Source: Evansella sp041820985
GTDB lineage: Bacteria > Bacillota > Bacilli > Bacillales > Salisediminibacteriaceae
Assembly (NCBI RefSeq): GCF_041820985.1
Contig: NZ_JBGUAU010000010.1
Location: 129,458 to 193,457 of the forward strand
Direction of reading: 5' to 3'
Length of the DNA stretch: 64,000 bases
Each line of letters starts with the position of its first letter. Positions within the stretch are counted from its first letter, which is position 1. Positions 10,030 through 19,600 of the stretch are shown one piece after another. The notes below the pieces were generated by a model. It ran no database searches and was not told the DNA's origin. It worked only from the letters and a program-made list of their open reading frames with translations. The position numbers were made by a program, and so were the translations under genes.

Positions 10030-10467
10030 TCAGTCCTTTACTACACCTTTCGTAAGTAAGATGTTTGCATATAGTGCCTTCTCACTCGTAGCAACAATGG
10101 CATATGCGTTTTTTGCTCTCTCATAAAAAGAGTGCCTATCCAAAAAAGCAATATTGTTCTCGTCACAGCCTTCCGTTCGAATGATAGATTGGTATTCTTT
10201 CCATATTGTTGGTTCCGGAGGGTCTCCTTTCACTACTTCCATTAATGTGACAGGCTGTTCTACGTACGTATCGAGCGGGAAAAATTTAATGATAGCTTCT
10301 AGCAGTTCAGGAACATCATGTCCATCGTAGCGAATAAGTCGTTTAGAGAGAGAAGCCGCCGGGAAGTTCCCATCAGCAATGACTATTTCATCTCCATGAC
10401 CCATTTCGTAAAGCGTTTTCAATAATTCTGGTGAAAAAATAGTGGGGATTCCTTTTAACATATACAT
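10030..10467 (-). CDS. fucU: L-fucose mutarotase
   Basis: Interconverts the alpha and beta anomers of L-fucose so that the isomerase gets its preferred form. The 145-residue protein matches FucU/RbsD-family proteins: MLKGIPTIFSPELLKTLYEMGHGDEI, spanning the conserved N-terminus with its catalytic His, then DGNFPAAS. The start at 10467 has AAGGAG 5 nt upstream; a second in-frame ATG lies two codons later. It is the first gene of the fucose operon, behind the promoter and operators at 10614-10802. Confidence 0.93.
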   Translation of the reverse strand: MYMLKGIPTIFSPELLKTLYEMGHGDEIVIADGNFPAASLSKRLIRYDGHDVPELLEAIIKFFPLDTYVEQPVTLMEVVKGDPPEPTIWKEYQSIIRTEGCDENNIAFLDRHSFYERAKNAYAIVATSEKALYANILLTKGVVKD

Positions 10468-10613
10468 ATCTACTCCTTATCACTTTTTACTATGATTATA
10501 GTGTTACAGAAACGAAGGCTAAGTTTGATGCTCCCTTACATGCATTCCAATCGAGAGCTTGCTAAGTTACAGAGTGACGGAATCTTATATTTTTTATCTT
10601 ATCGTTATTTTTA

Positions 10614-10627
10614 TGATACCGGTAACA
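10614..10627. promoter_or_regulatory. LacI-family operator candidate O2
   Basis: TGATACCGGTAACA is a 14-bp palindrome with one mismatch and the central CG typical of LacI-family sites. It shares the pattern TGWTAYCGRTAMCA with the site at 10755-10768, 141 bp away centre to centre. A TATAAT hexamer (minus strand, 10630-10635) lies immediately upstream, without a convincing -35. It could also be read by CcpA. Confidence 0.55.
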
Positions 10628-10754
10628 TAATTATAACACAATATATAATTTGATTTATTTCATTAAGTTGCGATTATGATAGTTAAACTTCTAGTTCTCA
10701 ATAATTAGAGTGAACAACTCTAGTTTTCCAGTTGACATTTTTCTGTATTTATAA

Positions 10755-10768
10755 TGTTATCGATACCA
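10755..10768. promoter_or_regulatory. LacI-family operator candidate O1
   Basis: TGTTATCGATACCA is a 14-bp near-palindrome with one mismatch, on the same pattern as the site at 10614-10627. It starts 5 nt downstream of the -10 of the fucose operon promoter, the position where a repressor would block initiation. Confidence 0.6.
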
Positions 10769-10773
10769 TTATT

Positions 10774-10802
10774 GTTATACAATTAATTGTTTCCATGTTC
10801 AA
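10774..10802 (-). promoter_or_regulatory. Sigma-A promoter of the fucose operon
   Basis: On the minus strand, TTGAAC (10802-10797) and TATAAC (10779-10774) are separated by exactly 17 nt. The predicted start falls in or next to operator O1. The leader to fucU would be about 300 nt and includes operator O2. Confidence 0.65.
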
Positions 10803-10880
10803 GTTAGATTGGTTACATCTTGTTTACTTGGTGAATCTTTTTGAAGGATAGATACGGAACGGAAATTAACTCGAATACAC

Positions 10881-10918
10881 AAAAAAACCTAAGGAAATAT
10901 AACAGACTTCCCTAGGTT
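10881..10918 (-). terminator. Rho-independent terminator after the LacI-family gene
   Basis: On the minus strand an 11-bp stem (AACCTAGGGAA with TTCCTTAGGTT, one G-U pair) is followed directly by a run of T. It lies about 100 nt past the regulator stop codon and separates it from the fucose operon promoter. Confidence 0.85.
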
Positions 10919-11014
10919 GGTACATATTTAATAAAACGTATCTATTGACAACAGGTGCGCGAGGAATACAGATACTTTAGGTATGTATATATGTGGCTAA
11001 CGAATCTAACTATC

Positions 11015-12046
11015 TCAATGTGTAGCTAGATCATTAGTAGTAGCTAAAGAAGATTTTCTAACAATTATTTCTGGAGGTAAGATAATCTTTCGTTTCTTAT
11101 CTGCCATATTCCCTTCAATCTTGTCTACCAGCATTTGAACCCCCATAAATCCGAAGTCATAAGCTGGTTGAGCTGCCACGGTCAGAAAAGGGTCTAAATC
11201 AATATCTTGATCAAAATCATCGAAACAAACACACGCAATATCCTCCGGTACACGGATTCCTTTTTTTCGTAATGCTTTAATAACCCTAACTGCGATAAAG
11301 TTATTTGCAGCAAAAACAGCTGTCGGTCTTTTTCCTTTTGGTAAAGAGACGAGATAGTCAACTAACTCTAATCCATCTTTTTGGATATAATCTGTTTCAA
11401 ACATAAGATGTTCTTCCATCGGTATTCCAGAATATTTCAGTGCTTCCATATAAGCATTTCTTCTCTCTCTTGCAGTAGATATATAGGATGGACCATTTAT
11501 TAATGCAATACGTTTATGACCTTGATTAATTAAGTGATCAATCAACATTCTGGTTCCTTTTTGACTATCTCCAAGAATGACGTCAGACTCGATCCCTTCT
11601 ACTTCCCTGTCCAACTGTACAAAGGGGATTTTATGTTTGATTAACGTCCGGATATTATTTTTGGATTCATCTCCAGAGGGGGCTATTAATATGCCATCAA
11701 CCTGTGATTCTAATAACATCTGTATATAGCGCGATTCTTTTTCAATGTTTTCGTCACTATTACTCAAGATAACCTGATATCCCAATTGTAGTGCCTTATC
11801 TTCCGCACCTCTTGCTACTTTTGTAAAAAAAGGATTATTTATGTCTGTGATAAGGAGGGAGAGAATGTTCGTTGCTTTAGAAGTCAAGCTCCTTGCAGAT
11901 TTATTTGGGAAATAATTTAGTTCTTCTATCGCTTTTTCCACACGTTTTCTCGTTGCCTCACCTATATTTCCTTTTTGATTAATGACCCTTGATACAGTCA
12001 TGGCTGAAACATTTGCCCTTTTAGCAACATCGTATATTGTAGACAT
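11015..12046 (-). CDS. LacI-family transcriptional regulator, probable fucose operon repressor
   Basis: A 343-residue LacI/GalR-type regulator. The N-terminal helix-turn-helix and hinge are clear (TIYDVAKRANVSAMTVSRVI, residues about 3-22). A periplasmic-binding-protein-like effector domain follows (NILSLLITDINNPFF, ASSPGD-type loop as IAPSGDESKNN, VCFDDFDQD near residue 270). It lies upstream of the fucose genes on the same strand, with its own terminator between. Two matching palindromes flank the operon promoter, so it most likely represses the operon and is released by a fucose pathway sugar. The effector is inferred. Confidence 0.88.
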   Translation of the reverse strand: MSTIYDVAKRANVSAMTVSRVINQKGNIGEATRKRVEKAIEELNYFPNKSARSLTSKATNILSLLITDINNPFFTKVARGAEDKALQLGYQVILSNSDENIEKESRYIQMLLESQVDGILIAPSGDESKNNIRTLIKHKIPFVQLDREVEGIESDVILGDSQKGTRMLIDHLINQGHKRIALINGPSYISTARERRNAYMEALKYSGIPMEEHLMFETDYIQKDGLELVDYLVSLPKGKRPTAVFAANNFIAVRVIKALRKKGIRVPEDIACVCFDDFDQDIDLDPFLTVAAQPAYDFGFMGVQMLVDKIEGNMADKKRKIILPPEIIVRKSSLATTNDLATH

Positions 12047-12492
12047 AAGAAAACATCCTTTCTAAACAACTAAATACTTCTATAATAAAAATATAATACA
12101 ATATGTTATTTTACATTTAAAATTAAAATGATAGTGGTATAACGTGTATTTTTACTAACCTAGTTTAGTGAGTTTTCGTTTGTATAACTAAAACGCAGGC
12201 TGTTACCAGTATGTTAGCGATAAATGCATCATAACAGGATTTTATTAGGTCCGCAAATAGATTGTATTTGAGTTGAAGTTTTGGGTTTCCCAATGTAACA
12301 ATGACACTCGGACTTAACTAACTGTAAATTGGCTGTGGATTAAAACCATCTGAATCACTAAGAAAAGCAAATCATTGGGCAGGTTATTTGACACGAGCCA
12401 AGTACTGCCTAGACAAGTTTACGACGAGCAGATGGAGCCTATAACTAGACAATTTTTCTAAGTACGAAAATGGTATACTTTCTTTTTTTTTA
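12047..12492. other. Intergenic region upstream of the LacI-family gene
   Basis: About 450 nt without a supported gene. The part next to the regulator (12060-12130) is very AT-rich and probably holds its promoter, but no hexamer pair stands out. A weak match to the operator pattern (TGTTAGCGATAAAT at about 12213) is too degenerate to call. The rest shows no reading frame or repeat I can interpret. Confidence 0.4.
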
Positions 12493-12524
12493 AAAGACAC
12501 AACCCTATTACTGGTTGCGTCTTT
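12493..12524 (-). terminator. Terminator of the RNA-repair operon
   Basis: On the minus strand a 12-bp stem (AAAGACGCAACC with GGTTGTGTCTTT) with an 8-nt loop ends in CTTTT. It lies about 90 nt past the pnkp stop codon. The U-run is short, then A-rich. Confidence 0.6.
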
Positions 12525-12616
12525 CAAAGTAAATAAATTCTTTATCCTATTTCAGGTAGACTCTAATAATCCCACAATAAAAACAAATCAAAATTACACT
12601 ATTTTAATAGCTGTTT

Positions 12617-15211
12617 CTACAGCCTTGGATCGATAGGATCTGATTCCATTGCAAGTGTTCCAAGTACACATTCATGTACTCTTTCTATGGATTCTCCATT
12701 CACAAATCGTCTTACGCCTTCCACGCCTAGCGCAAATTCTTTTAGTGCAAGCTTTTGTTTTTTTGAAACGTTTCTTTTCTTTAATCGGTTTATGTTTTCT
12801 GGCAGCAAGTAATCCATCCCATAGATAATGTTTAAATATTTACGACCTCTAACCTTTATGGCAGGTTGGATGAGTTTACCCTTTGATTTTGTAATAAATG
12901 TCTCTGGTTTGATCACAATTCCTTCATGACCGTCACTTGTGATATCTTCCCACCACTCGATTACGTCCGTCTCACTTCTAGCATCATCAATAAGCATAAA
13001 TTCTGTTTCCACAAACATATCTACCATATTGGCAAATTCTCGGTTCATTTCCATATGCCATGTGTGAGGTTTATGAAAGAATGTTTCATTACTATGTGCC
13101 AAAACATGAAATGGAGCAATTTGAATATGGTTAATGTCTTCTACATCCCAACAATACTTCTGAAACACTTCTTTAAAAATGATAGCATTCTCAAGTTTAC
13201 TGTCGTATTCAGCAAGCCATGTCTCTAAATCTTTATGACGGGGCAACGCTTTTTCCAATTTTTTCTTAAGAAAGCTACGATCTAAAATAGCATTTTCGGA
13301 AACGTGAGCATATTGGCTACTAATTAGCTCTTTGGCTTTTAGATTCCAGGGCATAATCTCGGCATCTAATAGTACATAATCTGTCTTGTACCTATCAAAA
13401 TATTTATTGTTCATTAATCCTTCGTGTAGCCTCTGAAGAATTTCGTTAGCTAATTCATCTTGAAAGAATTTTCTGCCTGCTCTAGTATAAATTACACCAA
13501 GAGTTTCACGTCCAACAAACTTTAATCCTGATTCTTTATTTTTAAACAAAAGCAAAATACCTCTACTACCCATATGCTTTTTCTCCGCAACCATTCTTTC
13601 TATACCCTTGCTCCGGTAGTATTCAATGACTTCCTTTGGATGCTCTAGATAATCTTCTAAAACAGAAGGATGAGGAGTAGGACTCATTGTTGGGGGAATA
13701 TACATTATCTCTTCCATTGGAACCGTAAAGTGAGATACTGCATCAATGGATGGGATTGCATATTCTTTAGCAATTTTAATTTCTCCATAGTCATCGGTTA
13801 CAACAGAATAGCCATTGATAAACTTCGAAATGTTAGGAGGATCTAACCTCTTCTTCTCCAGCTCTTTTAGTGGATTACTAGCTGAATTAGAATAATCCTT
13901 TTCTGCTTTTACAGAAATAAATTCCTTCTCCGGATAACGAAAAGCTGTCAACTCTCCTCCGAAAACCACACCTTGATCTATATTTATTGTATTGTTAATA
14001 AGGAGTGGTTTAGGCTTCGGGTCGTGACCCCAAACAATTAATGTACTTGTTTTGTGATGGGGCGTCCAATCATTTCTTATAGGTTTACCAGCATCATCTA
14101 AACCATCTGTATCTCCATAACGACAAAAATCACTCACATCATACGATTGTTTCCCGATAAATTCATCTTTTATTCCTGCATGTGTACATACGAGAGTAGG
14201 TACCCCATTCTTTGTCAAAATATAGTGAGAAGGAGCATTAAGAAGTAGTTGCTTTACTTCTCTTTTTAATTTCATTGTCTTGTCTTCCCCATGTTGTTCC
14301 AGAAACTGATTCATTTCTTCTTCCACTAGCTCATCACCATGATTTAGGGTTACTTTCCTACCGTCTAACCACCTAGCTATTTTCCAACCATGATTACTAT
14401 CTATCATATACGCATGCCCTTTAGTAACGTGGCGTAAGAAAAATTGCAAAGTTTCTAATGATTTAGGTCCTCGACTCATAACATCACCGAGGGATAAAAA
14501 CTTCCTCCCCGCAGGATGTACATAATCCCCCTCTTTATTTTGTTCATATCCAAGTTTTTCAATAATATGAATCATTTCATCATAACAACCATGGATATCA
14601 CCAACGATATCTATCCCTTTATCTACATCCAACTCAATAGGATTACTTCTTTTCCTTATGATTTCCACGTCATCTGTATTTTGGATAAAATAAGATGCAA
14701 GATATCCTTCTTTTTTCATAAAACGTTTTTCTCTTTTAAAAACTTGATATTGTTGCTTTATTCTTCGTTTCCCTCTAGGATTATCACGCATCTCATCTCT
14801 TTCAAGCAAGATACTCTGGTCCATATCAAAAATCACCGCTAAGATTGGTACATGATTGTTACGAGCGATAGATATATATCTTTTACGGTCATCAGGCTGT
14901 AAATGAGTTGCATCAACTACTGTTAACTTATTCAGTCTGCATCTTGTCTCAATTAATGAGTCCATGAAAGAGAAAGCCTCTTCTGATATATTTTGGTATT
15001 GATGGAAAAGGGACTCTGCTTCATCATTCGGTCTTTGCTTCCAATCAATAAAATCAATATCACTTACTAATACTCGAAAATCATCGGAACTAACAACTTC
15101 GGAGGGAAGTAACTGCTCCATATCTATTAATTTTTTTACTAACGTGGATTTACCACTGTTCGATGGCCCTACTAATAGAACGATCCCTGCATAAGGCAAG
15201 ACAATGTCCAT
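12617..15211 (-). CDS. pnkp: Bacterial polynucleotide kinase-phosphatase/ligase-type adenylyltransferase (Pnkp)
   Basis: RNA end-healing and sealing enzyme with three domains. First is a 5'-kinase with P-loop GPSNSGKST (residues about 15-23 from the start chosen here). Next is a binuclear metallophosphatase that heals 2'/3' phosphates: DIVGDIHGCYDE, GDVMSRGP, SNHGWK, CTHAG, VWGHDPKP. Last is a C-terminal nucleotidyltransferase domain with motif I KHMGSR (Lys about 545). Phosphatase loops deviate slightly from the usual GDxxDRGP and GNHD. With Hen1 it forms the bacterial RNA-repair complex, which reseals ribotoxin-cleaved tRNA with a 2'-O-methyl mark. The start at 15211 is chosen because AAAGGAGGAG precedes it; it begins 2 nt after the hen1 stop, so translation is coupled. 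Confidence 0.93.
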   Translation of the reverse strand: MDIVLPYAGIVLLVGPSNSGKSTLVKKLIDMEQLLPSEVVSSDDFRVLVSDIDFIDWKQRPNDEAESLFHQYQNISEEAFSFMDSLIETRCRLNKLTVVDATHLQPDDRKRYISIARNNHVPILAVIFDMDQSILLERDEMRDNPRGKRRIKQQYQVFKREKRFMKKEGYLASYFIQNTDDVEIIRKRSNPIELDVDKGIDIVGDIHGCYDEMIHIIEKLGYEQNKEGDYVHPAGRKFLSLGDVMSRGPKSLETLQFFLRHVTKGHAYMIDSNHGWKIARWLDGRKVTLNHGDELVEEEMNQFLEQHGEDKTMKLKREVKQLLLNAPSHYILTKNGVPTLVCTHAGIKDEFIGKQSYDVSDFCRYGDTDGLDDAGKPIRNDWTPHHKTSTLIVWGHDPKPKPLLINNTINIDQGVVFGGELTAFRYPEKEFISVKAEKDYSNSASNPLKELEKKRLDPPNISKFINGYSVVTDDYGEIKIAKEYAIPSIDAVSHFTVPMEEIMYIPPTMSPTPHPSVLEDYLEHPKEVIEYYRSKGIERMVAEKKHMGSRGILLLFKNKESGLKFVGRETLGVIYTRAGRKFFQDELANEILQRLHEGLMNNKYFDRYKTDYVLLDAEIMPWNLKAKELISSQYAHVSENAILDRSFLKKKLEKALPRHKDLETWLAEYDSKLENAIIFKEVFQKYCWDVEDINHIQIAPFHVLAHSNETFFHKPHTWHMEMNREFANMVDMFVETEFMLIDDARSETDVIEWWEDITSDGHEGIVIKPETFITKSKGKLIQPAIKVRGRKYLNIIYGMDYLLPENINRLKKRNVSKKQKLALKEFALGVEGVRRFVNGESIERVHECVLGTLAMESDPIDPRL

Positions 15212-15213
15212 CG

Positions 15214-16578
15214 TTACTCCTCCTTTCTCATAAATACACACATTTGGGTCGGGAACCCATAATCTTGGTGCTCTTCACCAATACCATCAAATACTAACTG
15301 ATACTTCCCAGCTACATTCTGTTGATTACACCATTCATAAAACTCGTTTCTACTCCATTCAAAACGATGATCAGGATGTCGATATCCTTCTGGCATATCA
15401 TATACTTGGTTGTATTCGTGATTCGGTGTGGTAATAAGTAACATACTAGGTTGATAGTCTGTTAAAATAGTTTTCATTATTTTAGGTAATCGAAATTCTT
15501 CAATATGTTCAATTACTTCGCATAAAATCATAACGTCTTTCTGCTTTAATCTTTCATCGTAATAGAATAGGGATCCCATTATTGGAGTAGGCACTAGAAA
15601 GTTCTCCTTTTGTTTTCCCTTCTCAAATCGTCTCAATGCTTTCAGGGTTGCCGACTCTGATGGCTCTACAGCTAATATCTCTTTCACACCATTTACAAAA
15701 CCAAGTCGAAGAGACAACTTCCCTTCTCCAGAACCAAAGTCAACAATACTCTCTTTCTTATTCAAGTTCGTAATGTGATCAACTATTTTTTCATATCTTA
15801 GATCGTTTAATCGTACTTTAGACTCTTTTTTACTTTCATCTTTTGATCTGCTGACATTTTCTTTCCCTTTTTTTTCTACTAAATTATAAATTCCCTTAAA
15901 ACGAAGTGCTCTTTGCACAATAAATTCTCTTTGAGGGTGCTTGTCTAACCATCCCTCTCCATACCTTTGGATCTTCTCCACTTCTTTTTCATCTATATAA
16001 TAATGCTTGTAATTATCGAGAACTGGAATTAATACGAACAGCTGCCTTAGACCAGACTGAAGTGTTGTTAATCCTTTTAATATAATATATCTAGCCGTAC
16101 TTTTTGACTTTATGTTTAGGTTGTAGTCAGCATCACCGTACATAATCGAAACGTCATACCCTAAAGGCTCAAATAAATCTACAATCTGTTTATCAGATAA
16201 GTTAGATGCTATTGGACCGATCTCAAACTGGAATGGAAAAGCGTGATGAACCCAAGAGGAAAACTCTTCTTTTGGTTTACCATTTAGAGCTGTTCCTAAT
16301 GCTGACCTTAGAAGGGTACAAAAGATACTGCTAACAACAAATTCTCTATCATTTATATAAGAGGTAATGTCATATGTTTGAGAACTATTCCTAGAGAGTT
16401 CAATTGAATCTGGAGTAACAAAGAAAGTCACTTCTACTTCCTCTTCTGTAAATTTACTATAGAACATTCTGACAAGGTGGCCATTTTGACTTCTTTCATA
16501 TATATTATTTGGATTTTTGGCAAGGAGATATGAAATGACCTCCACATCATTGCCAGATGCATGAATGGTTAACTGCAT
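15214..16578 (-). CDS. hen1: 3'-terminal RNA ribose 2'-O-methyltransferase Hen1
   Basis: Methylates the 2'-OH of the terminal ribose of the broken RNA before ligation, which makes the repaired junction resistant to recutting. The N-terminal domain begins MQLTIHASGNDVEVISYLLAK, the usual opening of bacterial Hen1, and supports ligase activation. The C-terminal methyltransferase domain has the SAM motif VDFGSGEGKLSLRL, EVIEHIEEFRL with the metal-binding Glu/His residues, and TTPNHEYN with a downstream HRFEW. The start at 16578 follows GAGGTGTGATTTT; the frame is open to 16689, where only TTG is available. About 107 nt separate it from the DUF4132 gene. Confidence 0.92.
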   Translation of the reverse strand: MQLTIHASGNDVEVISYLLAKNPNNIYERSQNGHLVRMFYSKFTEEEVEVTFFVTPDSIELSRNSSQTYDITSYINDREFVVSSIFCTLLRSALGTALNGKPKEEFSSWVHHAFPFQFEIGPIASNLSDKQIVDLFEPLGYDVSIMYGDADYNLNIKSKSTARYIILKGLTTLQSGLRQLFVLIPVLDNYKHYYIDEKEVEKIQRYGEGWLDKHPQREFIVQRALRFKGIYNLVEKKGKENVSRSKDESKKESKVRLNDLRYEKIVDHITNLNKKESIVDFGSGEGKLSLRLGFVNGVKEILAVEPSESATLKALRRFEKGKQKENFLVPTPIMGSLFYYDERLKQKDVMILCEVIEHIEEFRLPKIMKTILTDYQPSMLLITTPNHEYNQVYDMPEGYRHPDHRFEWSRNEFYEWCNQQNVAGKYQLVFDGIGEEHQDYGFPTQMCVFMRKEE

Positions 16579-16685
16579 AAAATCACACCTCTTTCCTGTC
16601 TTATTTCTTCTTTCAACTTCAACTTTCTTTATCAAGAAATAATCCCTACCCATTGCCAACATTTCACAAGTGACAGACATCATTT

Positions 16686-19600
16686 TCAAATCTGTTCTAA
16701 AATAGTTGGGTCTTTTATTTTCTGATCCTCTGCTAACGTTACAATCTTTGTAGTTATTTCTACGGTCTTAGGATCTTCATCCACAAATGGAAGAAAAATG
16801 CGGCCCCTATGCTGGTTATGAACTGGAATAATCATCATAGCTCCTGTACCCAATTTATGAACACCACCGCTCCCAAGATGTACCGTATACTCCCCTAAAG
16901 AACCCTTAATATAAGCATGAGACCCCTTTAGTTCCACATTCGAGAGTTGTAACAGCCTTAATGTTTCTCCGATAATAGCTGTCCTCATTTCTATGGTAGA
17001 AAGGCTCGCTTCAGGATCTACCCCACCTACATGGGCTACACTTACAACCAAATCCACATCTCGCATCACCTCAGAGAAGAGGACTTTTGGAACTTCTAAA
17101 AAAGAAACAGCCTCACCTGTTTTACGATGAGTGAATCGTATTTCCTGAAGTGTCGGTGCTTCCACATCCGCTGGGGTAAACCAATCTGCCATTGCGAATA
17201 ATTGAGCGATGATATTCTCCTTATAGAAAACCTTTTGTAGCCCCTCTTCGAAGCTGACGGTCCAGCCCCTCTCTCTTAATAAGGCAACGGTCTTCTTTGG
17301 CTGAATTTGATAACCGTCATAACGATGAGAAACCGTTCTTGCTTCCATCTCGTCTTTATTCGGCTTATATAACTCACGGAACACTTGCTTAAACGGTTGA
17401 ACGATACCCTTCGAGAAAAGATCCTTCTGAAAAGAGGACCACTCCCCTGATTCATACAAATAGACAGGGTGTGCAAGGACACATCGATCTTCTGCCGATA
17501 GCTTCGTAACCTGTTCATCCATTCCAACCAAACAATTATTCCGATAATATCCTATCCGCCCCCCGTTCATAAACAAGAGGTTTTTCATTAACGGGAACAA
17601 AACTGGATGTTTTGCAAGGTTTTCCATTTCTGTACTAGTAAAGCTCTCTTGTCCTTCCATCGCCTTTTCCAGCATAGACCGCGCGCGAGTATATTGCTCT
17701 TGAAGGGATTTGCTAACTGCTTTTATTTCTTTTATATACTCATGATTTTTTAACCGGGATGGAATCGTTTTTAAGGATTTCCCCTCTTTTGTAACAATCA
17801 ATTTCCCTTTTCCAAGCTCATTAATGTGAAGATGGACCTCAATATCTTGAACAACTGCTGGCTCCAAGAACCTTCTGAGGGAAGTCACCTTCTCTGTTTC
17901 CATATTCCATATCAATCTATTTTTATCCGTGAATCCCGCATTTCTTGCTAGATTCTCTAACGAAATAGACACAGCACTCGCTTCGCTTGCACGCCGTTGA
18001 GCTCCAAATTGCTTACTTTGTTTTAAAAAATTTTGAAGAAATACATACCGGTGTAAAACCTCTTCCTTGTTTTTTCCAAATGGAAGTAGTCCATAGCTTA
18101 GGATATAGTCTTTATTTCGTTTTTCCGTAATTCTCATTTCCACATCGTTTTCATCTAGCTTTCCTAACGTCGCATCGGTAAACAACTGAGAGCGCTTATG
18201 AAGCCCACCCCCTGCAATATACTTTGCACTTGCGTAAACAACAGCAAAGCGTTTTTCCCCAAGGCTCGCATACGCCTCTTTAAACCAATCTATATCAAAG
18301 GTACCTTGCTTCAAATCCTCGGGAGGTATAGGGGTGTATCGAGCAATCATTGTTTCCTTTTCCGGACTGAACATTTCATTGATATGCCCATGAAAATACC
18401 ATCCTGCCGATGTTAAACCTGGCCATTGTAAATACTTTTCTACAATTGGTAACCATTGAGGAGAATACATAACCGCATCAATTAATTGTCTATCCGCGAT
18501 TTTTTTCCCTTGAAGTAGCCCTCTCAACGTCTCCTCATCCTCACCAGATGAAGGATAACACTGCTTTAACAGATGACTAAATATTTGCTTCTTCGTACTA
18601 TCTTCATTTACAAAATTGTAGCCCCGAACAAATGTATCCCTTCCCATTCCTACTATGATATCAACAAAGAATGTCGTACCTATACATTTATGAATACTAG
18701 CTGCTAAATGGCTTACCTCTGTTGTCAACTCTCCCCGCTTCAACTCCATACTCACAACCCGATCAACGACCTTTTTCCCAACCTCCTGAAGTTTTTCACA
18801 TATAGAAACAGATTTATGGTAATAATGATCCGTATTCGTAAGCAACTGTAAATTTTTAGGACTCAAAGGCCTTCCACAAAGCTCCCTAAACAACTCATTC
18901 TCATCCACTATGCCACATTTATATGCCGTCTCAAAATCCTGTAGCTTTAAACATACATGGGATTTATACTCGCTTGCTTGGTAAAAGCAATAGCCTATGT
19001 TGAAATACTCTTGAAAGGTATACTTAGGCAAATGTTTGTACCAAAACGCAATTTCACGTGCCTCTACAAGAACAGATTCGTATCCTATATAGAAGGAACC
19101 CTCCTTCTTTTCGTACACTTCCGCAAAGCGTTCCTTTGGAGTTTCATGATAAATAAATGCTAGCATGTCCTTGCATACCGTAAAAACCTCTTCACTCGGA
19201 GATTCATTCAACAACGCGGTAAAAATAGTATGAACATGTTTGCCATATGGGAGTTTCGTTATCATTTCCACAAATTCTTTATGCTGGATTGGAAACAGTT
19301 TCTCCAACAGAGAAGGAAACCATTCCTTCTTAGAAATATAGTCTTGTTGATTAAATTCGTAATAAAAGAGTACTTCTAATAATCGTCTCGTAGTAAGCTG
19401 CTGATCCTTTGCAGCCTGTCGCCATGTTTCTGCCAATGGATAATCATCTAGCGTTTCTACATGGTCGCCATTACGATAATGAAGGCTGCATATATCATAC
19501 AGTCCCCCTAAAACAACTTTTTCCCTTTGCCCATTAAAATTCTCCACTTCATATTCATACGTTTTATGCTGATCTACGAGATCATTGAAATACATTACTA

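Noticed and set aside
10732..10760. Plus-strand promoter (TTGACA with TATAAT)
   Set aside because: The hexamers are only 12 nt apart, and no plus-strand gene lies downstream.
10614..10768. CcpA cre sites
   Set aside because: Both sites have the central CG of cre, but they match each other better than the cre consensus. A LacI-family gene lies next to them, so a local operator is the simpler reading; dual use is not excluded.
12205..12230. Third copy of the LacI-type operator upstream of the regulator gene
   Set aside because: TGTTAGCGATAAAT fits only part of the pattern and is not positioned against a visible promoter.
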